A stretch of 64,000 nt of DNA from positions 186,001-250,000 of the forward strand of contig NZ_QZXA01000008.1 in the NCBI RefSeq assembly GCF_003601985.1, read 5' to 3'. The first letter of the stretch is position 1. Each line of letters starts with the position of its first letter. The DNA comes from Mesorhizobium jarvisii. Its GTDB lineage: Bacteria; Pseudomonadota; Alphaproteobacteria; Rhizobiales; Rhizobiaceae. Position numbers and translations under genes: made by a program. Positions 33,665 through 42,401 of this stretch are shown here, one piece after another. The notes beneath the pieces were generated by a model. That model ran no database searches. It saw only the letters and a list, made by a program, of their open reading frames with translations, and had not been told where the DNA came from.

Positions 33665-34645
33665 ATGAAGATCACCATTTTCGGCGCCGGCGCCATCGGC
33701 GGCTATCTCGCCGCCAAGCTGGCGCTCGCCGGCCGTACCGACCTGTCGATCGTCGCGCGCGGCGCGCATCTGGAAGCGATCCAGGCAAACGGCCTGCGCC
33801 TGATCGAGGACGGCGAGGAATCGATGGCGCCTGTGAGAGCCGCCACCAACGCCGAAAAGCTCGGCGTCCAAGACATTGTCGTGCTGGCGCTGAAAGCCCA
33901 TTCGCTGACCCCGGCGCTTGACCAGATCGCGCCGCTGCTCGGGGATCACACATCCGTCGTCACCATGCAGAATGGCGTGCCATGGTGGTATTTCCATCAA
34001 CTGGGCGGGCCGCTCGAAGGCACAAGGCTGAGCGCGGTCGATCCCGAAGGGGCGATCTGGCAGCGGATCGGGCCGGAGCGCGTCATCGGCTCGGTCGTCT
34101 ATCCCGCCGTCGAGGTCGACGCGCCCGGCCTCATCCGCCATGTCGAGGGCAAGCGGTTCTCGCTCGGCGAGCCCTCGGGCGAACGCAGCGAACGGGTGAC
34201 GCGACTGGCGGAGGAAATGGTCAAGGCTGGCCTGCAGGCGCCGGTGCGCGAGGATATCCGAAGCGAGATATGGGTGAAGCTGTGGGGCAACCTCTCCTTC
34301 AACCCGATCTCGGCGCTGACCGGCTCCACGCTTGCGGCAATCGTCGCCGACGACGGCACCCGCACGCTCGCCCGCACCATGATGCTGGAAGCACAGGCGA
34401 TCGGCGAAAGCCTCGGCGTGCGCTTTCCGATCGGGGTCGACCGCCGCATCAAGGGCGCCGGCGATGTCGGCGAGCACAAGACCTCGATGCTGCAGGACCT
34501 GGAACGGGGCCGACCGATGGAAATCGACGCGCTGGTGAGCGCGGTGCAGGAACTGGGCCGGCTGGTGGACAAGCCGACGCCGACCATCGACGCGGTGCTG
34601 GCGCTGGTGCGCCGGCTGGCGGTGGAGCGGGGGTGTTACGGGTGA
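33665..34645 (+). CDS. 2-dehydropantoate 2-reductase family protein
   Basis: The 326-residue protein has the N-terminal NADP-binding GAGAIGGYLAAKL motif (about residue 8) and the C-terminal ApbA/PanE domain with the catalytic lysine expected in EIWVKLWGN and the conserved asparagine in NLSFNPISALTG. True PanE makes pantoate for coenzyme A, but many operon-borne paralogs reduce other 2-keto acids. It starts 2 bases after the acyl-CoA synthetase stop and is the last gene of the operon. Confidence 0.85.
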   Translation: MKITIFGAGAIGGYLAAKLALAGRTDLSIVARGAHLEAIQANGLRLIEDGEESMAPVRAATNAEKLGVQDIVVLALKAHSLTPALDQIAPLLGDHTSVVTMQNGVPWWYFHQLGGPLEGTRLSAVDPEGAIWQRIGPERVIGSVVYPAVEVDAPGLIRHVEGKRFSLGEPSGERSERVTRLAEEMVKAGLQAPVREDIRSEIWVKLWGNLSFNPISALTGSTLAAIVADDGTRTLARTMMLEAQAIGESLGVRFPIGVDRRIKGAGDVGEHKTSMLQDLERGRPMEIDALVSAVQELGRLVDKPTPTIDAVLALVRRLAVERGCYG

Positions 34646-34789
34646 TGGGGGCACGGCGGGCCGAACCTTGACGCGCTGACGCTCTGCCCAACATATCGTG
34701 GGCCGCCCTCGTTGCCGATCCGAGATGGGCGTGCCGAAACAGATATGCCCTGACCCGCATCCAGCCTTTGGTATCAAGGAACCGCCTCC

Positions 34790-35182
34790 ATGCTCCGATA
34801 TGCCTGCCTCTTCGGAATTCTGGCCATGACAACGGCTCATCCAGCGATGGCGCAGAGCGATGATGAAATGAAAGCGTGCGTCGACCGGTCCGGCGGTGCC
34901 ACGTCGGAAATGCTGGATTGCGGGAAAGTCGAGATCGACAAGTTCGATGCCAGGTTGAACGCGGCTTACAATACGCTGATGCATCGCGAACAAGGCCCTC
35001 AACGTGCCCGGTTGCAGCGCGAGCAGCGCGCCTGGCTGAAACATCATCTGCGGGAAGCGCATCGTCTTGCCGCCGATCCGAACAACGGATCGGCCGCTTT
35101 CCTTACATCTCAAAGCTTTGAATTGGACGATTTGAGCGCGCGCACAGCCGAACTCGAAAAACGTGTCCAGCAAAACCCGTAG
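34790..35182 (+). CDS. LprI-type (DUF1311) periplasmic protein
   Basis: The 130-residue protein has a signal peptide ending in AMAQ, and the conserved core LDCGKVEIDKFDARLNAAYN followed by LQREQRAWLKH. This is the pattern of the LprI/DUF1311 family, some members of which inhibit lysozyme. Cysteines at about residues 32 and 45 could pair. It stands alone between two operons. Confidence 0.85.
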   Translation: MLRYACLFGILAMTTAHPAMAQSDDEMKACVDRSGGATSEMLDCGKVEIDKFDARLNAAYNTLMHREQGPQRARLQREQRAWLKHHLREAHRLAADPNNGSAAFLTSQSFELDDLSARTAELEKRVQQNP

Positions 35183-35258
35183 TCGCTCAACCGGGGGTCA
35201 TCGTTCGCCGGCACCCTGGCGTGGCCCGATCAATCGCGCCCGGTCGATCTGGAACTGA

Positions 35259-36251
35259 TCAGTGCTTGCCCTGTCGCTTGAGAAGCCGCGCATAAAGTTC
35301 GCCGACAATGCCGCGCCGGAAGACCAGCACGCACACCATGAAGATCAGCCCGGTGGCGATGGTCACCGGGAAACCGGAGGTGGCAAGCGTGTTCTCCAGC
35401 CCGACGACGAGGCTGGCGCCGACAATCGGCCCGACCATAGTGCCGATGCCGCCCAGAAGCGTCATCAGGATCACCTCACCCGACATCTGCCAGGTGACGT
35501 CGGTGAGCGTGGCGAACTGGAAGACGATCGCCTTGAGGGAGCCTGCCAGCCCGGCCAGCGCCGCCGACATGACGAAGGCGCCGAGCTTGTAGTTGGCGAC
35601 GGAATAGCCCAGCGAAATGGCGCGGCTCTCGTTTTCCCGGATCGAGCGCAGGATCATGCCGAAGGGTGAATTGACGATGCGCCAGATGGCGAAAACGCCG
35701 ATCAGGAATACCGCGAGCACGAAGTAATACATATTCAGCGAGACGTTCAGGTCGAGGACACCGAACAGCATGCCGCGCGGTACGCCCTGAATGCCGTCCT
35801 CACCCTCGGTGAAAGGCGCCTGCACGCAGAAGAAGAAGAACATCTGTGATAGCGCCAGGGTGATCATGGCGAAATAGATGCCTTGCCGGCGAATGGCGAA
35901 GAAGCCCATGACCAGGCCGAGCAGCGCGCCGCCCGCCATGCCGAGCAGGATGCCGGCTTCCGGCGGCCAGCCCCACACCTTGACGGCATGCGCGGTGAAA
36001 TAGGCGGCGCCGCCAAAGAAGGTGGCGTGGCCGAACGACAGCAGGCCGGTGTAGCCGAGCAGGAGATTGAACGCGCAGGCAAGCAGCGCGAAACACAGCA
36101 TCTTCATCAGGAAGATCGGGTAAACCAGGAAGGGCGCTACCAGCAGCGCCGCTATGCCGAGCCCGACCAGCGTCCATTCGAGCCATGCCGGGGTTCCGGC
36201 TGATGTCTCGCGACGCGACAGCCCGGCCATGTCAGATGTCCCTTCCGACAT
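35259..36251 (-). CDS. Branched-chain amino-acid ABC permease, LivM type
   Basis: The 330-residue permease has eight or nine transmembrane helices and the family motif FNLLLGYTGLLSFGHATFFG near the N-terminus; the cytoplasmic loop SIRENESRAISLGYSVANYK contacts the ATPases. It is the last gene of a five-gene operon. The start region is a 21-base tandem duplication that gives two equal ribosome sites, each GGAAGGG then ATG 9 bases later, at ATG 36251 and ATG 36230. ATG 36260 is possible but lies directly on the first site. Confidence 0.9.
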   Translation of the reverse strand: MSEGTSDMAGLSRRETSAGTPAWLEWTLVGLGIAALLVAPFLVYPIFLMKMLCFALLACAFNLLLGYTGLLSFGHATFFGGAAYFTAHAVKVWGWPPEAGILLGMAGGALLGLVMGFFAIRRQGIYFAMITLALSQMFFFFCVQAPFTEGEDGIQGVPRGMLFGVLDLNVSLNMYYFVLAVFLIGVFAIWRIVNSPFGMILRSIRENESRAISLGYSVANYKLGAFVMSAALAGLAGSLKAIVFQFATLTDVTWQMSGEVILMTLLGGIGTMVGPIVGASLVVGLENTLATSGFPVTIATGLIFMVCVLVFRRGIVGELYARLLKRQGKH

Positions 36252-36268
36252 GTCAGGCATCCCTTCCG
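36227..36268 (-). repeat. Tandem 21-base duplication of a translation start
   Basis: Two adjacent 21-base units (36268-36248 and 36247-36227 on the minus strand) match at about 17 of 21 positions. Each carries a GGAAGGG ribosome site and an ATG in the same frame, so the LivM protein can begin at either. The duplication also encodes the repeated peptide DMSEG / DMAG. Confidence 0.65.
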
Positions 36269-37140
36269 AACAGGCCGGCCGGCCGGACCAGAAGCACGAT
36301 CGCCATGATGACGAAGACCACGAGGTTGGAGGCCTCGGGATAGAAGACCTTGGTCAGGCCCTCGGCGAGGCCGAGCATGTAGCCGGTGACGATCGCGCCA
36401 AGAATCGACCCCATGCCGCCGATGACGACGACCGCGAAGACGACGATGATGAGATCCGATCCCATCAGCGGGCTCACCTGATAGACGGGGGCGGCCAGAA
36501 TGCCGGCAAGCCCGGCAAGGGCGGAACCGAGGCCGTAGGTCAGTGTCAGCAGCAACGGTACGTTGACGCCGAAGGCCTGGACGAGACGGGGATTCTCGGT
36601 TGCCGCGCGCAGATAGGAGCCGAGCCTGGTCTTCTCGATCAGCGCCCAGGTTCCGAAGCAGACGATCAGCGAGGCGACCACGACCCAGCCGCGATAGTTG
36701 GGCAGGAACATGAAGCCGAGATTGGTGCCGCCCGCAAGCAGCGGCGGCACGGCGTAGGGGTTTCCCGACACGCCGTAGTAATAGCGGAATATGCCTTCGA
36801 GCACGAGCGCGAGACCGAAGGTGAAAAGCAGGCCATAGAGCGGATCGGTGTCGTAAAGCCGCGACAGCGCCAGGCGCTCGACCACGATGCCGAAGAGGCC
36901 GACGATCAGCGGCGCGAGGATCAGCGCGGGCCAGTAACCGATGCCGAGATAAGTGAGCAGCAGATAGCCTACGAAGGCGCCGAGCATATACTGGGCGCCA
37001 TGGGCGAAATTGATGACGCGCAGCAAGCCGAAAATGACGGCCAGACCCAGGCTCAGCATGGCGTAGAAGGAGCCGTTGATCAGCCCCACCAGCAATTGGC
37101 CAAGCAGTGCCTGGACGGGGATTCCGAAGATCATCGTCAT
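36253..37140 (-). CDS. Branched-chain amino-acid ABC permease, LivH type
   Basis: The 295-residue permease has about eight transmembrane helices and the family opening LLVGLINGSFYAMLSLGLAV, then INFAHGAQYMLGAF. ATG 37140 is chosen because GAGG lies 5 bases upstream; an in-frame ATG at 37155 overlaps the end of livF. With the LivM protein it forms the membrane channel. Its stop lies one base before the first LivM ATG. Confidence 0.92.
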   Translation of the reverse strand: MTMIFGIPVQALLGQLLVGLINGSFYAMLSLGLAVIFGLLRVINFAHGAQYMLGAFVGYLLLTYLGIGYWPALILAPLIVGLFGIVVERLALSRLYDTDPLYGLLFTFGLALVLEGIFRYYYGVSGNPYAVPPLLAGGTNLGFMFLPNYRGWVVVASLIVCFGTWALIEKTRLGSYLRAATENPRLVQAFGVNVPLLLTLTYGLGSALAGLAGILAAPVYQVSPLMGSDLIIVVFAVVVIGGMGSILGAIVTGYMLGLAEGLTKVFYPEASNLVVFVIMAIVLLVRPAGLFGRDA

Positions 37141-37147
37141 GGCGTCC

Positions 37148-37858
37148 TCATACACCCAGAACGTCGTGGAGCTGCCCCATGCGGTTCGTCAGTTCGCCGA
37201 CCGGGAACCCGGCGACGACCTTGCCGTGCTCCATCAGGTAGAAGCGATCGGCGACACGGCTGGCGAAGCGGAAATTCTGCTCGACCAGCAGGATCGTCAT
37301 GCCGCGCTTCTTCAACGTCACCAGCAACTCGCCGATGCGCTGCACGATGACGGGAGCCAGGCCCTCGGTCGGCTCGTCGAGAAGCAGCATCTTGACGCCG
37401 GTTCGCAGCATGCGGGCGATCGCCAGCATCTGCTGTTCGCCGCCCGACAGCCTCGTGCCGGGACTGTTGCGGCGCTCCTTCAGATTGGGGAAGAGGTCGA
37501 ATATCTCCGCGACGCTCATGCCGCCCTCGGCGACGACCGGCGGCAGCACCAGATTCTCGTCGACCGTCAGCGTCGCGAAAATGCCGCGCTCCTCCGGCAC
37601 GAAGCCGATGCCTTGATGCGCGGTGCGGTGCAGCGGCAGGCGCATCAGATCCGCACCGTCGAAAACGACCTCGCCGGTCCGAGTGCGGATCAGCCCCATG
37701 ATGGCGCGCAGCGTCGTCGTCTTGCCGACGCCGTTGCGGCCGAGCAGCGTGACCGTCTCGCCCGCAAACACCTCCAGATCGACGCCGTGCAGCGCATGGC
37801 CCTCGCCATACCAGGCGTTGAGGCCGCGGACCGCAAGCAGGGGGGCGGCACTAGTCAT
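37148..37858 (-). CDS. Branched-chain amino-acid ABC ATPase, LivF type
   Basis: The 236-residue ATPase has Walker A GRNGVGKTT, the LivF-type PEERGIFATLTVDENL segment, signature LSGGEQQML, Walker B MLLLDEPTEGLAP and the switch histidine replaced by Q in LLVEQN, as is typical of LivF. It works as a heterodimer with LivG. ATG 37858 overlaps the livG stop by 8 bases. Confidence 0.93.
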   Translation of the reverse strand: MTSAAPLLAVRGLNAWYGEGHALHGVDLEVFAGETVTLLGRNGVGKTTTLRAIMGLIRTRTGEVVFDGADLMRLPLHRTAHQGIGFVPEERGIFATLTVDENLVLPPVVAEGGMSVAEIFDLFPNLKERRNSPGTRLSGGEQQMLAIARMLRTGVKMLLLDEPTEGLAPVIVQRIGELLVTLKKRGMTILLVEQNFRFASRVADRFYLMEHGKVVAGFPVGELTNRMGQLHDVLGV

Positions 37859-38630
37859 CGGCGGTGCCCATGTAGGCGACCTTCACGCGCTCGTCGCGGC
37901 TGACCGTCGCGTAGTCGCCGGCGGCGAGCACCTCGCCGCGCTGCATGACGGTTATCCAGTCGCAGAGATCGGCGACAACAGTCAGATTGTGCTCGACCAT
38001 CAGCACCGCGCGATCGCTCGCCACCGAACGGATGAGGTCGGAAATCATGGCGACGTCCTCATGCCCCATGCCGGCCATCGGCTCGTCCAACAGCAGCACC
38101 TTCGGGTCGAGAGCCAGGGTCGTGGCGATCTCCAGCGCGCGCTTCCTTCCATAGGAAAGATCGCCGGCCAGCCTGTTCCTGGCGTCGTCGAGACCAACGG
38201 AGCGCAACAGTTCGACGGCTCGCGGCGTCAGCCTATCGAGCGCCGCCAGGGAACGCCAGAACTGGACGCCGAGCCCACCCGGCCGCTGCAATGCGACGCG
38301 CACATTGTCGAGCACGCTAAGGTGCGGAAAGATCGCCGATATCTGGAACGAGCGCACCAGCCCCATGCGCGCCACCTTTGCCGGTGGCGTGCGGGTGATG
38401 TCGTGGCCGAGCAGTTCGATCCTGCCGCTGGTCGGCGCCAGGAACTTGGTGAGCAGGTTGAAAACGGTCGTCTTGCCGGCGCCGTTAGGCCCGATCAGCG
38501 CATGGATGTTGCGATGGCGGACGTCGAGATCGACATTCCTGACGGCGACGAAGCCGGCAAAATCACGCCGCAGCCCGCGGGCGGAGAGCACCACCGGCGG
38601 CTCGTCGGCGTTGAGATCAGACGGCGCCAC
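37851..38630 (-). CDS. Branched-chain amino-acid ABC ATPase, LivG type
   Basis: The 259-residue ATPase has Walker A GPNGAGKTT, the LivG-type MGLVRSFQISAIFPHLSVLD, a divergent signature (LSYGRKRALEIA, with Y in place of GG), Walker B VLLLDEPMAGMG and the H-loop VEHN. The start is GTG 38630; no ATG lies close. The divergent signature LSYG is common in LivG-type proteins. It follows the binding-protein gene by 12 bases. Confidence 0.92.
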   Translation of the reverse strand: MAPSDLNADEPPVVLSARGLRRDFAGFVAVRNVDLDVRHRNIHALIGPNGAGKTTVFNLLTKFLAPTSGRIELLGHDITRTPPAKVARMGLVRSFQISAIFPHLSVLDNVRVALQRPGGLGVQFWRSLAALDRLTPRAVELLRSVGLDDARNRLAGDLSYGRKRALEIATTLALDPKVLLLDEPMAGMGHEDVAMISDLIRSVASDRAVLMVEHNLTVVADLCDWITVMQRGEVLAAGDYATVSRDERVKVAYMGTADD

Positions 38631-38642
38631 GGGCCGCGCCGA

Positions 38643-39851
38643 TCACTGGGCCGCGGTTGGACAGCCGCTTTCCTTCTCGCTCAGGAAGGCCTCGTTGCCG
38701 GGGATGGTTGCGAGATATTTGTAATAGTCCCAGTCCTTGGTGCTCTCGTTGGGCGCCTTGACCTGGTAGAGATACATGTCGTGGACCATGTTGCCGTCCG
38801 CCTGCACCTTGCCGTTGGTCGTCACGGCGTCGTCAACCGGCATCGAATGCAATTGCTTGGCGACGGCTTCGGTCTCGTCGGTGCCGGCCTTGTCGACCGC
38901 CTTCAGATACTGCGTCACCGCCGAATAGGTCGCGGCCTGGATCATGTTCGGCATGCGGTTGGTGCGTTTGAAAAAGCGCTGTCCGAATTCGCGGCTCTTG
39001 TCGTCGCGATCCCAGTAGTAGCCCTCGGTCAGCACGACGCCCTGCGCGGCCTGAAGGCCCAACCCATGCACCTCGGCCAGCGTGAACAGAAGTGCCGCAA
39101 GGCGCTGGCCGCCCTGAACAATGCCGAATTCAGCCGCCTGCTTGATGGAATTGGACGTGTCGAGGCCGGCGTTGGCCAGCCCGATGACCTTGGCGCCCGA
39201 CGACTGCGCCTGCAGGAGGAAGGATGAATAATCGGTCGACCCCAGGGGATAACGCACTTCGCCCAGCACCTTGCCGCCGTGGCTCTCGACGAATTTGGCG
39301 GTCTGCTCCTTGAGCGAATAGCCGAACGCATAGTCGACGGTGACGAAGAACCAGCTGTCGCCGCCCTGCTGCACGAGGGAGCCGCCAGTTCCCACCGCCT
39401 GCGAATGGGTGTCATAGGCCCAGTGGAAGCCGTAGGGCGAGCATTGCTTGCCGGTGAGATCGGTGGTTGCCGCGCCGGTAACGATGTCGATCTTCTTCTT
39501 TTCCTTGGAAATCCCCTGGACGGCGAGCGCGACCGATGAGGTTGTCAGCTCCATGATGGCATCGACCTGTTCGGTGTCGTACCATTGCCGCGCGATGTTG
39601 GAGGCGATGTCAGGCTTGTTCTGATGGTCGGCGCTGATGATCTCGATCGGCGCGCCCTGTACCTTGCCGCCGAAATCCTCGACCGCCATCTTGGCCGCCT
39701 CGACCGACCATTTGCCGCCGAAATCGGCATAGACGCCGGATTGATCATTGAGGATGCCGATCTTGACTTTTCCGTCGGAAATTTCGGCGGCCGAGGCGGG
39801 GATAGCGGCCGCGGCAAGAAGCGCGGCGGAAACGAAATAGCTTACCTTCAT
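38643..39851 (-). CDS. Branched-chain amino-acid-type ABC substrate-binding protein
   Basis: The 402-residue periplasmic protein has a signal peptide (about 21 residues, ending ASAA) and the type-I binding fold opening VKIGILNDQSGVYADFGGKW. Residues resembling the Leu/Ile/Val, urea or aromatic-acid binding families are present, so the ligand is uncertain. It is the first gene of the liv-type operon, which runs binding protein, LivG, LivF, LivH, LivM. Confidence 0.9.
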   Translation of the reverse strand: MKVSYFVSAALLAAAAIPASAAEISDGKVKIGILNDQSGVYADFGGKWSVEAAKMAVEDFGGKVQGAPIEIISADHQNKPDIASNIARQWYDTEQVDAIMELTTSSVALAVQGISKEKKKIDIVTGAATTDLTGKQCSPYGFHWAYDTHSQAVGTGGSLVQQGGDSWFFVTVDYAFGYSLKEQTAKFVESHGGKVLGEVRYPLGSTDYSSFLLQAQSSGAKVIGLANAGLDTSNSIKQAAEFGIVQGGQRLAALLFTLAEVHGLGLQAAQGVVLTEGYYWDRDDKSREFGQRFFKRTNRMPNMIQAATYSAVTQYLKAVDKAGTDETEAVAKQLHSMPVDDAVTTNGKVQADGNMVHDMYLYQVKAPNESTKDWDYYKYLATIPGNEAFLSEKESGCPTAAQ

Positions 39852-40210
39852 TATCGACTTCCTCCCATGATGAATCCGACCGTTCCCCCGGACGATCACC
39901 AGCAAGCGGTATTGAACATGAGCAAGATGGGGATGAACGGCAAGGGGCCGATGCGGATTTCTGGTTCGAAGCAGCCCTTCCTCGCCGGGAGTTTACCGCC
40001 GCGAGGGCAGCCAAGCCGATTGGCGATCACGCCAGCCGGAAACCTCGGAAGCAGCAAGACCATGTGAACCGTGACCGGCGGCTTGGCGAGACCGCGCGTC
40101 CATGCCCACGAACTTAGTCGGGAGTATTGACTCGACCGCCGGAGTCGCAACGCTTAGATTGCGTACGGATCACTAGCCTTTCCACGGGGGAAGCCAACTG
40201 AGGTATCAGG
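39852..40210. other. Gene-free divergent spacer
   Basis: I see no coding region in these 359 bases between the liv-type operon and the divergent glycosyltransferase genes. It should hold both promoters. TTGCGTACGGATCACTAGCC near 40158 is the AT-richer part before the glycosyltransferase, but no clear -35/-10 pair was found. GC-rich sequence without an obvious terminator fills the rest. Confidence 0.5.
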
Positions 40211-41098
40211 GTGGCTTTGGCAATGAACAGGTCGATAACTGCCATTACTGTGACGCACAACAGCGCGCATACCGTGCGGGGCGCGCTCGCTCGCCTGCCT
40301 CCAGGGGTGGAGATCGTATGCGTCGACAATGCAAGTACCGACGATCTTTCCACCGCTCTGTCCGGCCTTGCCGTTCATCGTATCGACAATCCTGTAAACC
40401 TCGGCTTCGGGCGCGCCTGCAACATCGGGGCGGCGGCGGCGACGGGGGAGTTTCTGCTGTTCGTCAACCCCGACGTGCGTCTTGGGACGGACGCCGTCGA
40501 TGCGCTCATGCAGGCGGCTGAACGCTATCCAAATTGCGGCGTCTTCGTGCCGCGCACCAATACGGTGGATGGCCGGCTCTGGTTTCGCGAGGAGAGCGAG
40601 ATCGATCGCCTTTCCGGCGTGTCGCTGCCCACACGCATCCGGCAGGTCTGGGGAGATTGTTGCGTCCGCTTCGTCAATGGCGGCGTGTTTATGATCAAAC
40701 GAACGCTCTTCCTCGATACGGGCGGGTTTGACGAGGATATTTTCCTGTATTTCGAAGATGACGACCTTTCATATCGTCTGCTGCAGCGTGACGAACCCAT
40801 GATCCTTGTCAGCGGCGCGCATGCTGTCCACGACATTGGCACGTCGGTTGCGCAATCAACCCGGTCGCGCATTTTCCGGTATCGCTCGAAGATGCGATCG
40901 GAGATCCACTTGCGCAAGAAATACGGCATCGCCTATAGCCCGTTTGTGGACATACTCCGTTACTCGACGAAAATTGGCTTCTATTGCCTGACGCTTAATC
41001 GAAACAGATTGATCAATTCCCTGGGCCGACTGATTGGCATATTCGACAGCATCCTTGACCGATCGCGCGCGAATCGGAACGGCGGCTATGTCGCCTGA
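40211..41098 (+). CDS. GT2 family glycosyltransferase
   Basis: The 295-residue protein is a GT-A fold transferase. It has VDNASTDDLST (nucleotide-sugar site), NPDVRLG (the D of the DxD-like motif), and the acceptor-side GGFDEDIFLYFEDDDLSYRL motif typical of rhamnosyltransferase-like GT2 enzymes. GTG 40211 has GAGG 7 bases upstream; ATG 40223 is also in frame. It overlaps the following RgpF gene by 11 bases. It probably adds a sugar, perhaps rhamnose, to a surface polysaccharide. Confidence 0.9.
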   Translation: MALAMNRSITAITVTHNSAHTVRGALARLPPGVEIVCVDNASTDDLSTALSGLAVHRIDNPVNLGFGRACNIGAAAATGEFLLFVNPDVRLGTDAVDALMQAAERYPNCGVFVPRTNTVDGRLWFREESEIDRLSGVSLPTRIRQVWGDCCVRFVNGGVFMIKRTLFLDTGGFDEDIFLYFEDDDLSYRLLQRDEPMILVSGAHAVHDIGTSVAQSTRSRIFRYRSKMRSEIHLRKKYGIAYSPFVDILRYSTKIGFYCLTLNRNRLINSLGRLIGIFDSILDRSRANRNGGYVA

Positions 41099-42401
41099 CG
41101 CTGCCGACACGAGGGTCACCTTGCCTGATGTCCTGTCCAGCGAGCCGCGAAAAAGCGACGCCGACCCAAGCAGTGCCGTGAGCGAAATCCACATCCACGC
41201 GCCAGGACGCTATATCGTCGAGTTTCGGCCGACAGAGAGGTGGATGCCGTTTCTCCGGCTCGATGTGCGCCGCCCCGGACATGCGGACAGAACCGTCTAT
41301 GTGCCGGTCACCACGCGGACGTCCTATCTGCTCACAAGCAGCGAAGGCGGCCTGGTGCTGCAATTTGATAGAGGCGACGTCGTTGCGGCGCGTGTTAGGC
41401 CCTTAACCATCGGGGATATTGGCGCGCTGCTGCGTCGGCGCCGTCGCCACAAGCGATTTCAGCTGCCGCTTGGCGAAGGCCTGGTCTTGCAGCCTCTTTT
41501 CCACGTCTCGGGATCGCAAGGGCGTGAATTGGCCCGGGCGCTCGGCAGTCTTGCCGGTTGGGGCTTTGGCACTGCAAGCGACAATCTGCAGAAGACCCTG
41601 TCGCGGCACTTTGATGGTCCGCCAGCCGAGGCCCCCGAGCGCCGGCCCACCGTCGAGCCGAAGATTGCCGTAGCGCTTCACCTGCATTACCCCGATCTCT
41701 GGCCCGAGTTCGAGGCGTTGCTGGAAGCAACCGGTCGTCAATTCCAGCTCTTTCTCACGCTGACCCAGCCTGACGCGGCACTTGCGCAACGCGTTCAGGC
41801 AAGATTTCCGGGTGCCGAGATCACGGTCTACGAAAATCGTGGCCGCGACGTCGGCCCTTTCATCCAATTGCTTCGCGAAGGAAAGTTCGATCCCTTCGAT
41901 CTTATCTGCAAGCTGCATGGCAAGAAGTCGGGGCAGAGCGGGCCGCGCATGGTTCTCGGCGAGATCTGGCGCCAGGTGAGCGCGTTCGACCTGATCGGAT
42001 CCCGCGGCGTGGTCGACCGCATCATCGCTGAGTTCGAGCGTTCCCCCGAAACCCAGATGATTGGATCCAGACGCTTTCGGCTGCCCAATGAATGGAAGGG
42101 GGAAAAGGCTGCGTGGGGCGAGAACAGGGCGATGGCCCTCAATCTGCTGGAGGCAATGGGGATGCCCGGTTCTCGCCTCGATTTCTTTGCCGGGACGATG
42201 TTCTGGGTCCGCCGCGGCGCGCTGGAACCACTGCGACGGCTGGATCTGCCTTTGGCAGCCTTTCCCGAAGAGGCAGGCCAACAAGACGGCACATTGCAGC
42301 ATGCCCTCGAGCGTGTTCTTGGAATGATCTGCACAAAGATCGGCGTTGCCTCGGATGGTGACATGACGACGGATTCCCGCGAGGCAGACCCGATTGGATA
42401 G
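41088..42401 (+). CDS. RgpF-like rhamnan/polysaccharide synthesis protein
   Basis: The 437-residue protein has a variable N-terminal half and a C-terminal domain like RgpF (PF05045): IAVALHLHYPDLWPEFEALL, ENRGRDVGPFIQLL, ICKLHGKKS and MIGSRRFRLPNEW. RgpF proteins take part in rhamnose-glucose polysaccharide assembly. The start ATG 41088 overlaps the GT2 gene, and the stop overlaps the next gene by 8 bases, so the three genes are one translationally coupled unit. Confidence 0.88.
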   Translation: MSPDAADTRVTLPDVLSSEPRKSDADPSSAVSEIHIHAPGRYIVEFRPTERWMPFLRLDVRRPGHADRTVYVPVTTRTSYLLTSSEGGLVLQFDRGDVVAARVRPLTIGDIGALLRRRRRHKRFQLPLGEGLVLQPLFHVSGSQGRELARALGSLAGWGFGTASDNLQKTLSRHFDGPPAEAPERRPTVEPKIAVALHLHYPDLWPEFEALLEATGRQFQLFLTLTQPDAALAQRVQARFPGAEITVYENRGRDVGPFIQLLREGKFDPFDLICKLHGKKSGQSGPRMVLGEIWRQVSAFDLIGSRGVVDRIIAEFERSPETQMIGSRRFRLPNEWKGEKAAWGENRAMALNLLEAMGMPGSRLDFFAGTMFWVRRGALEPLRRLDLPLAAFPEEAGQQDGTLQHALERVLGMICTKIGVASDGDMTTDSREADPIG

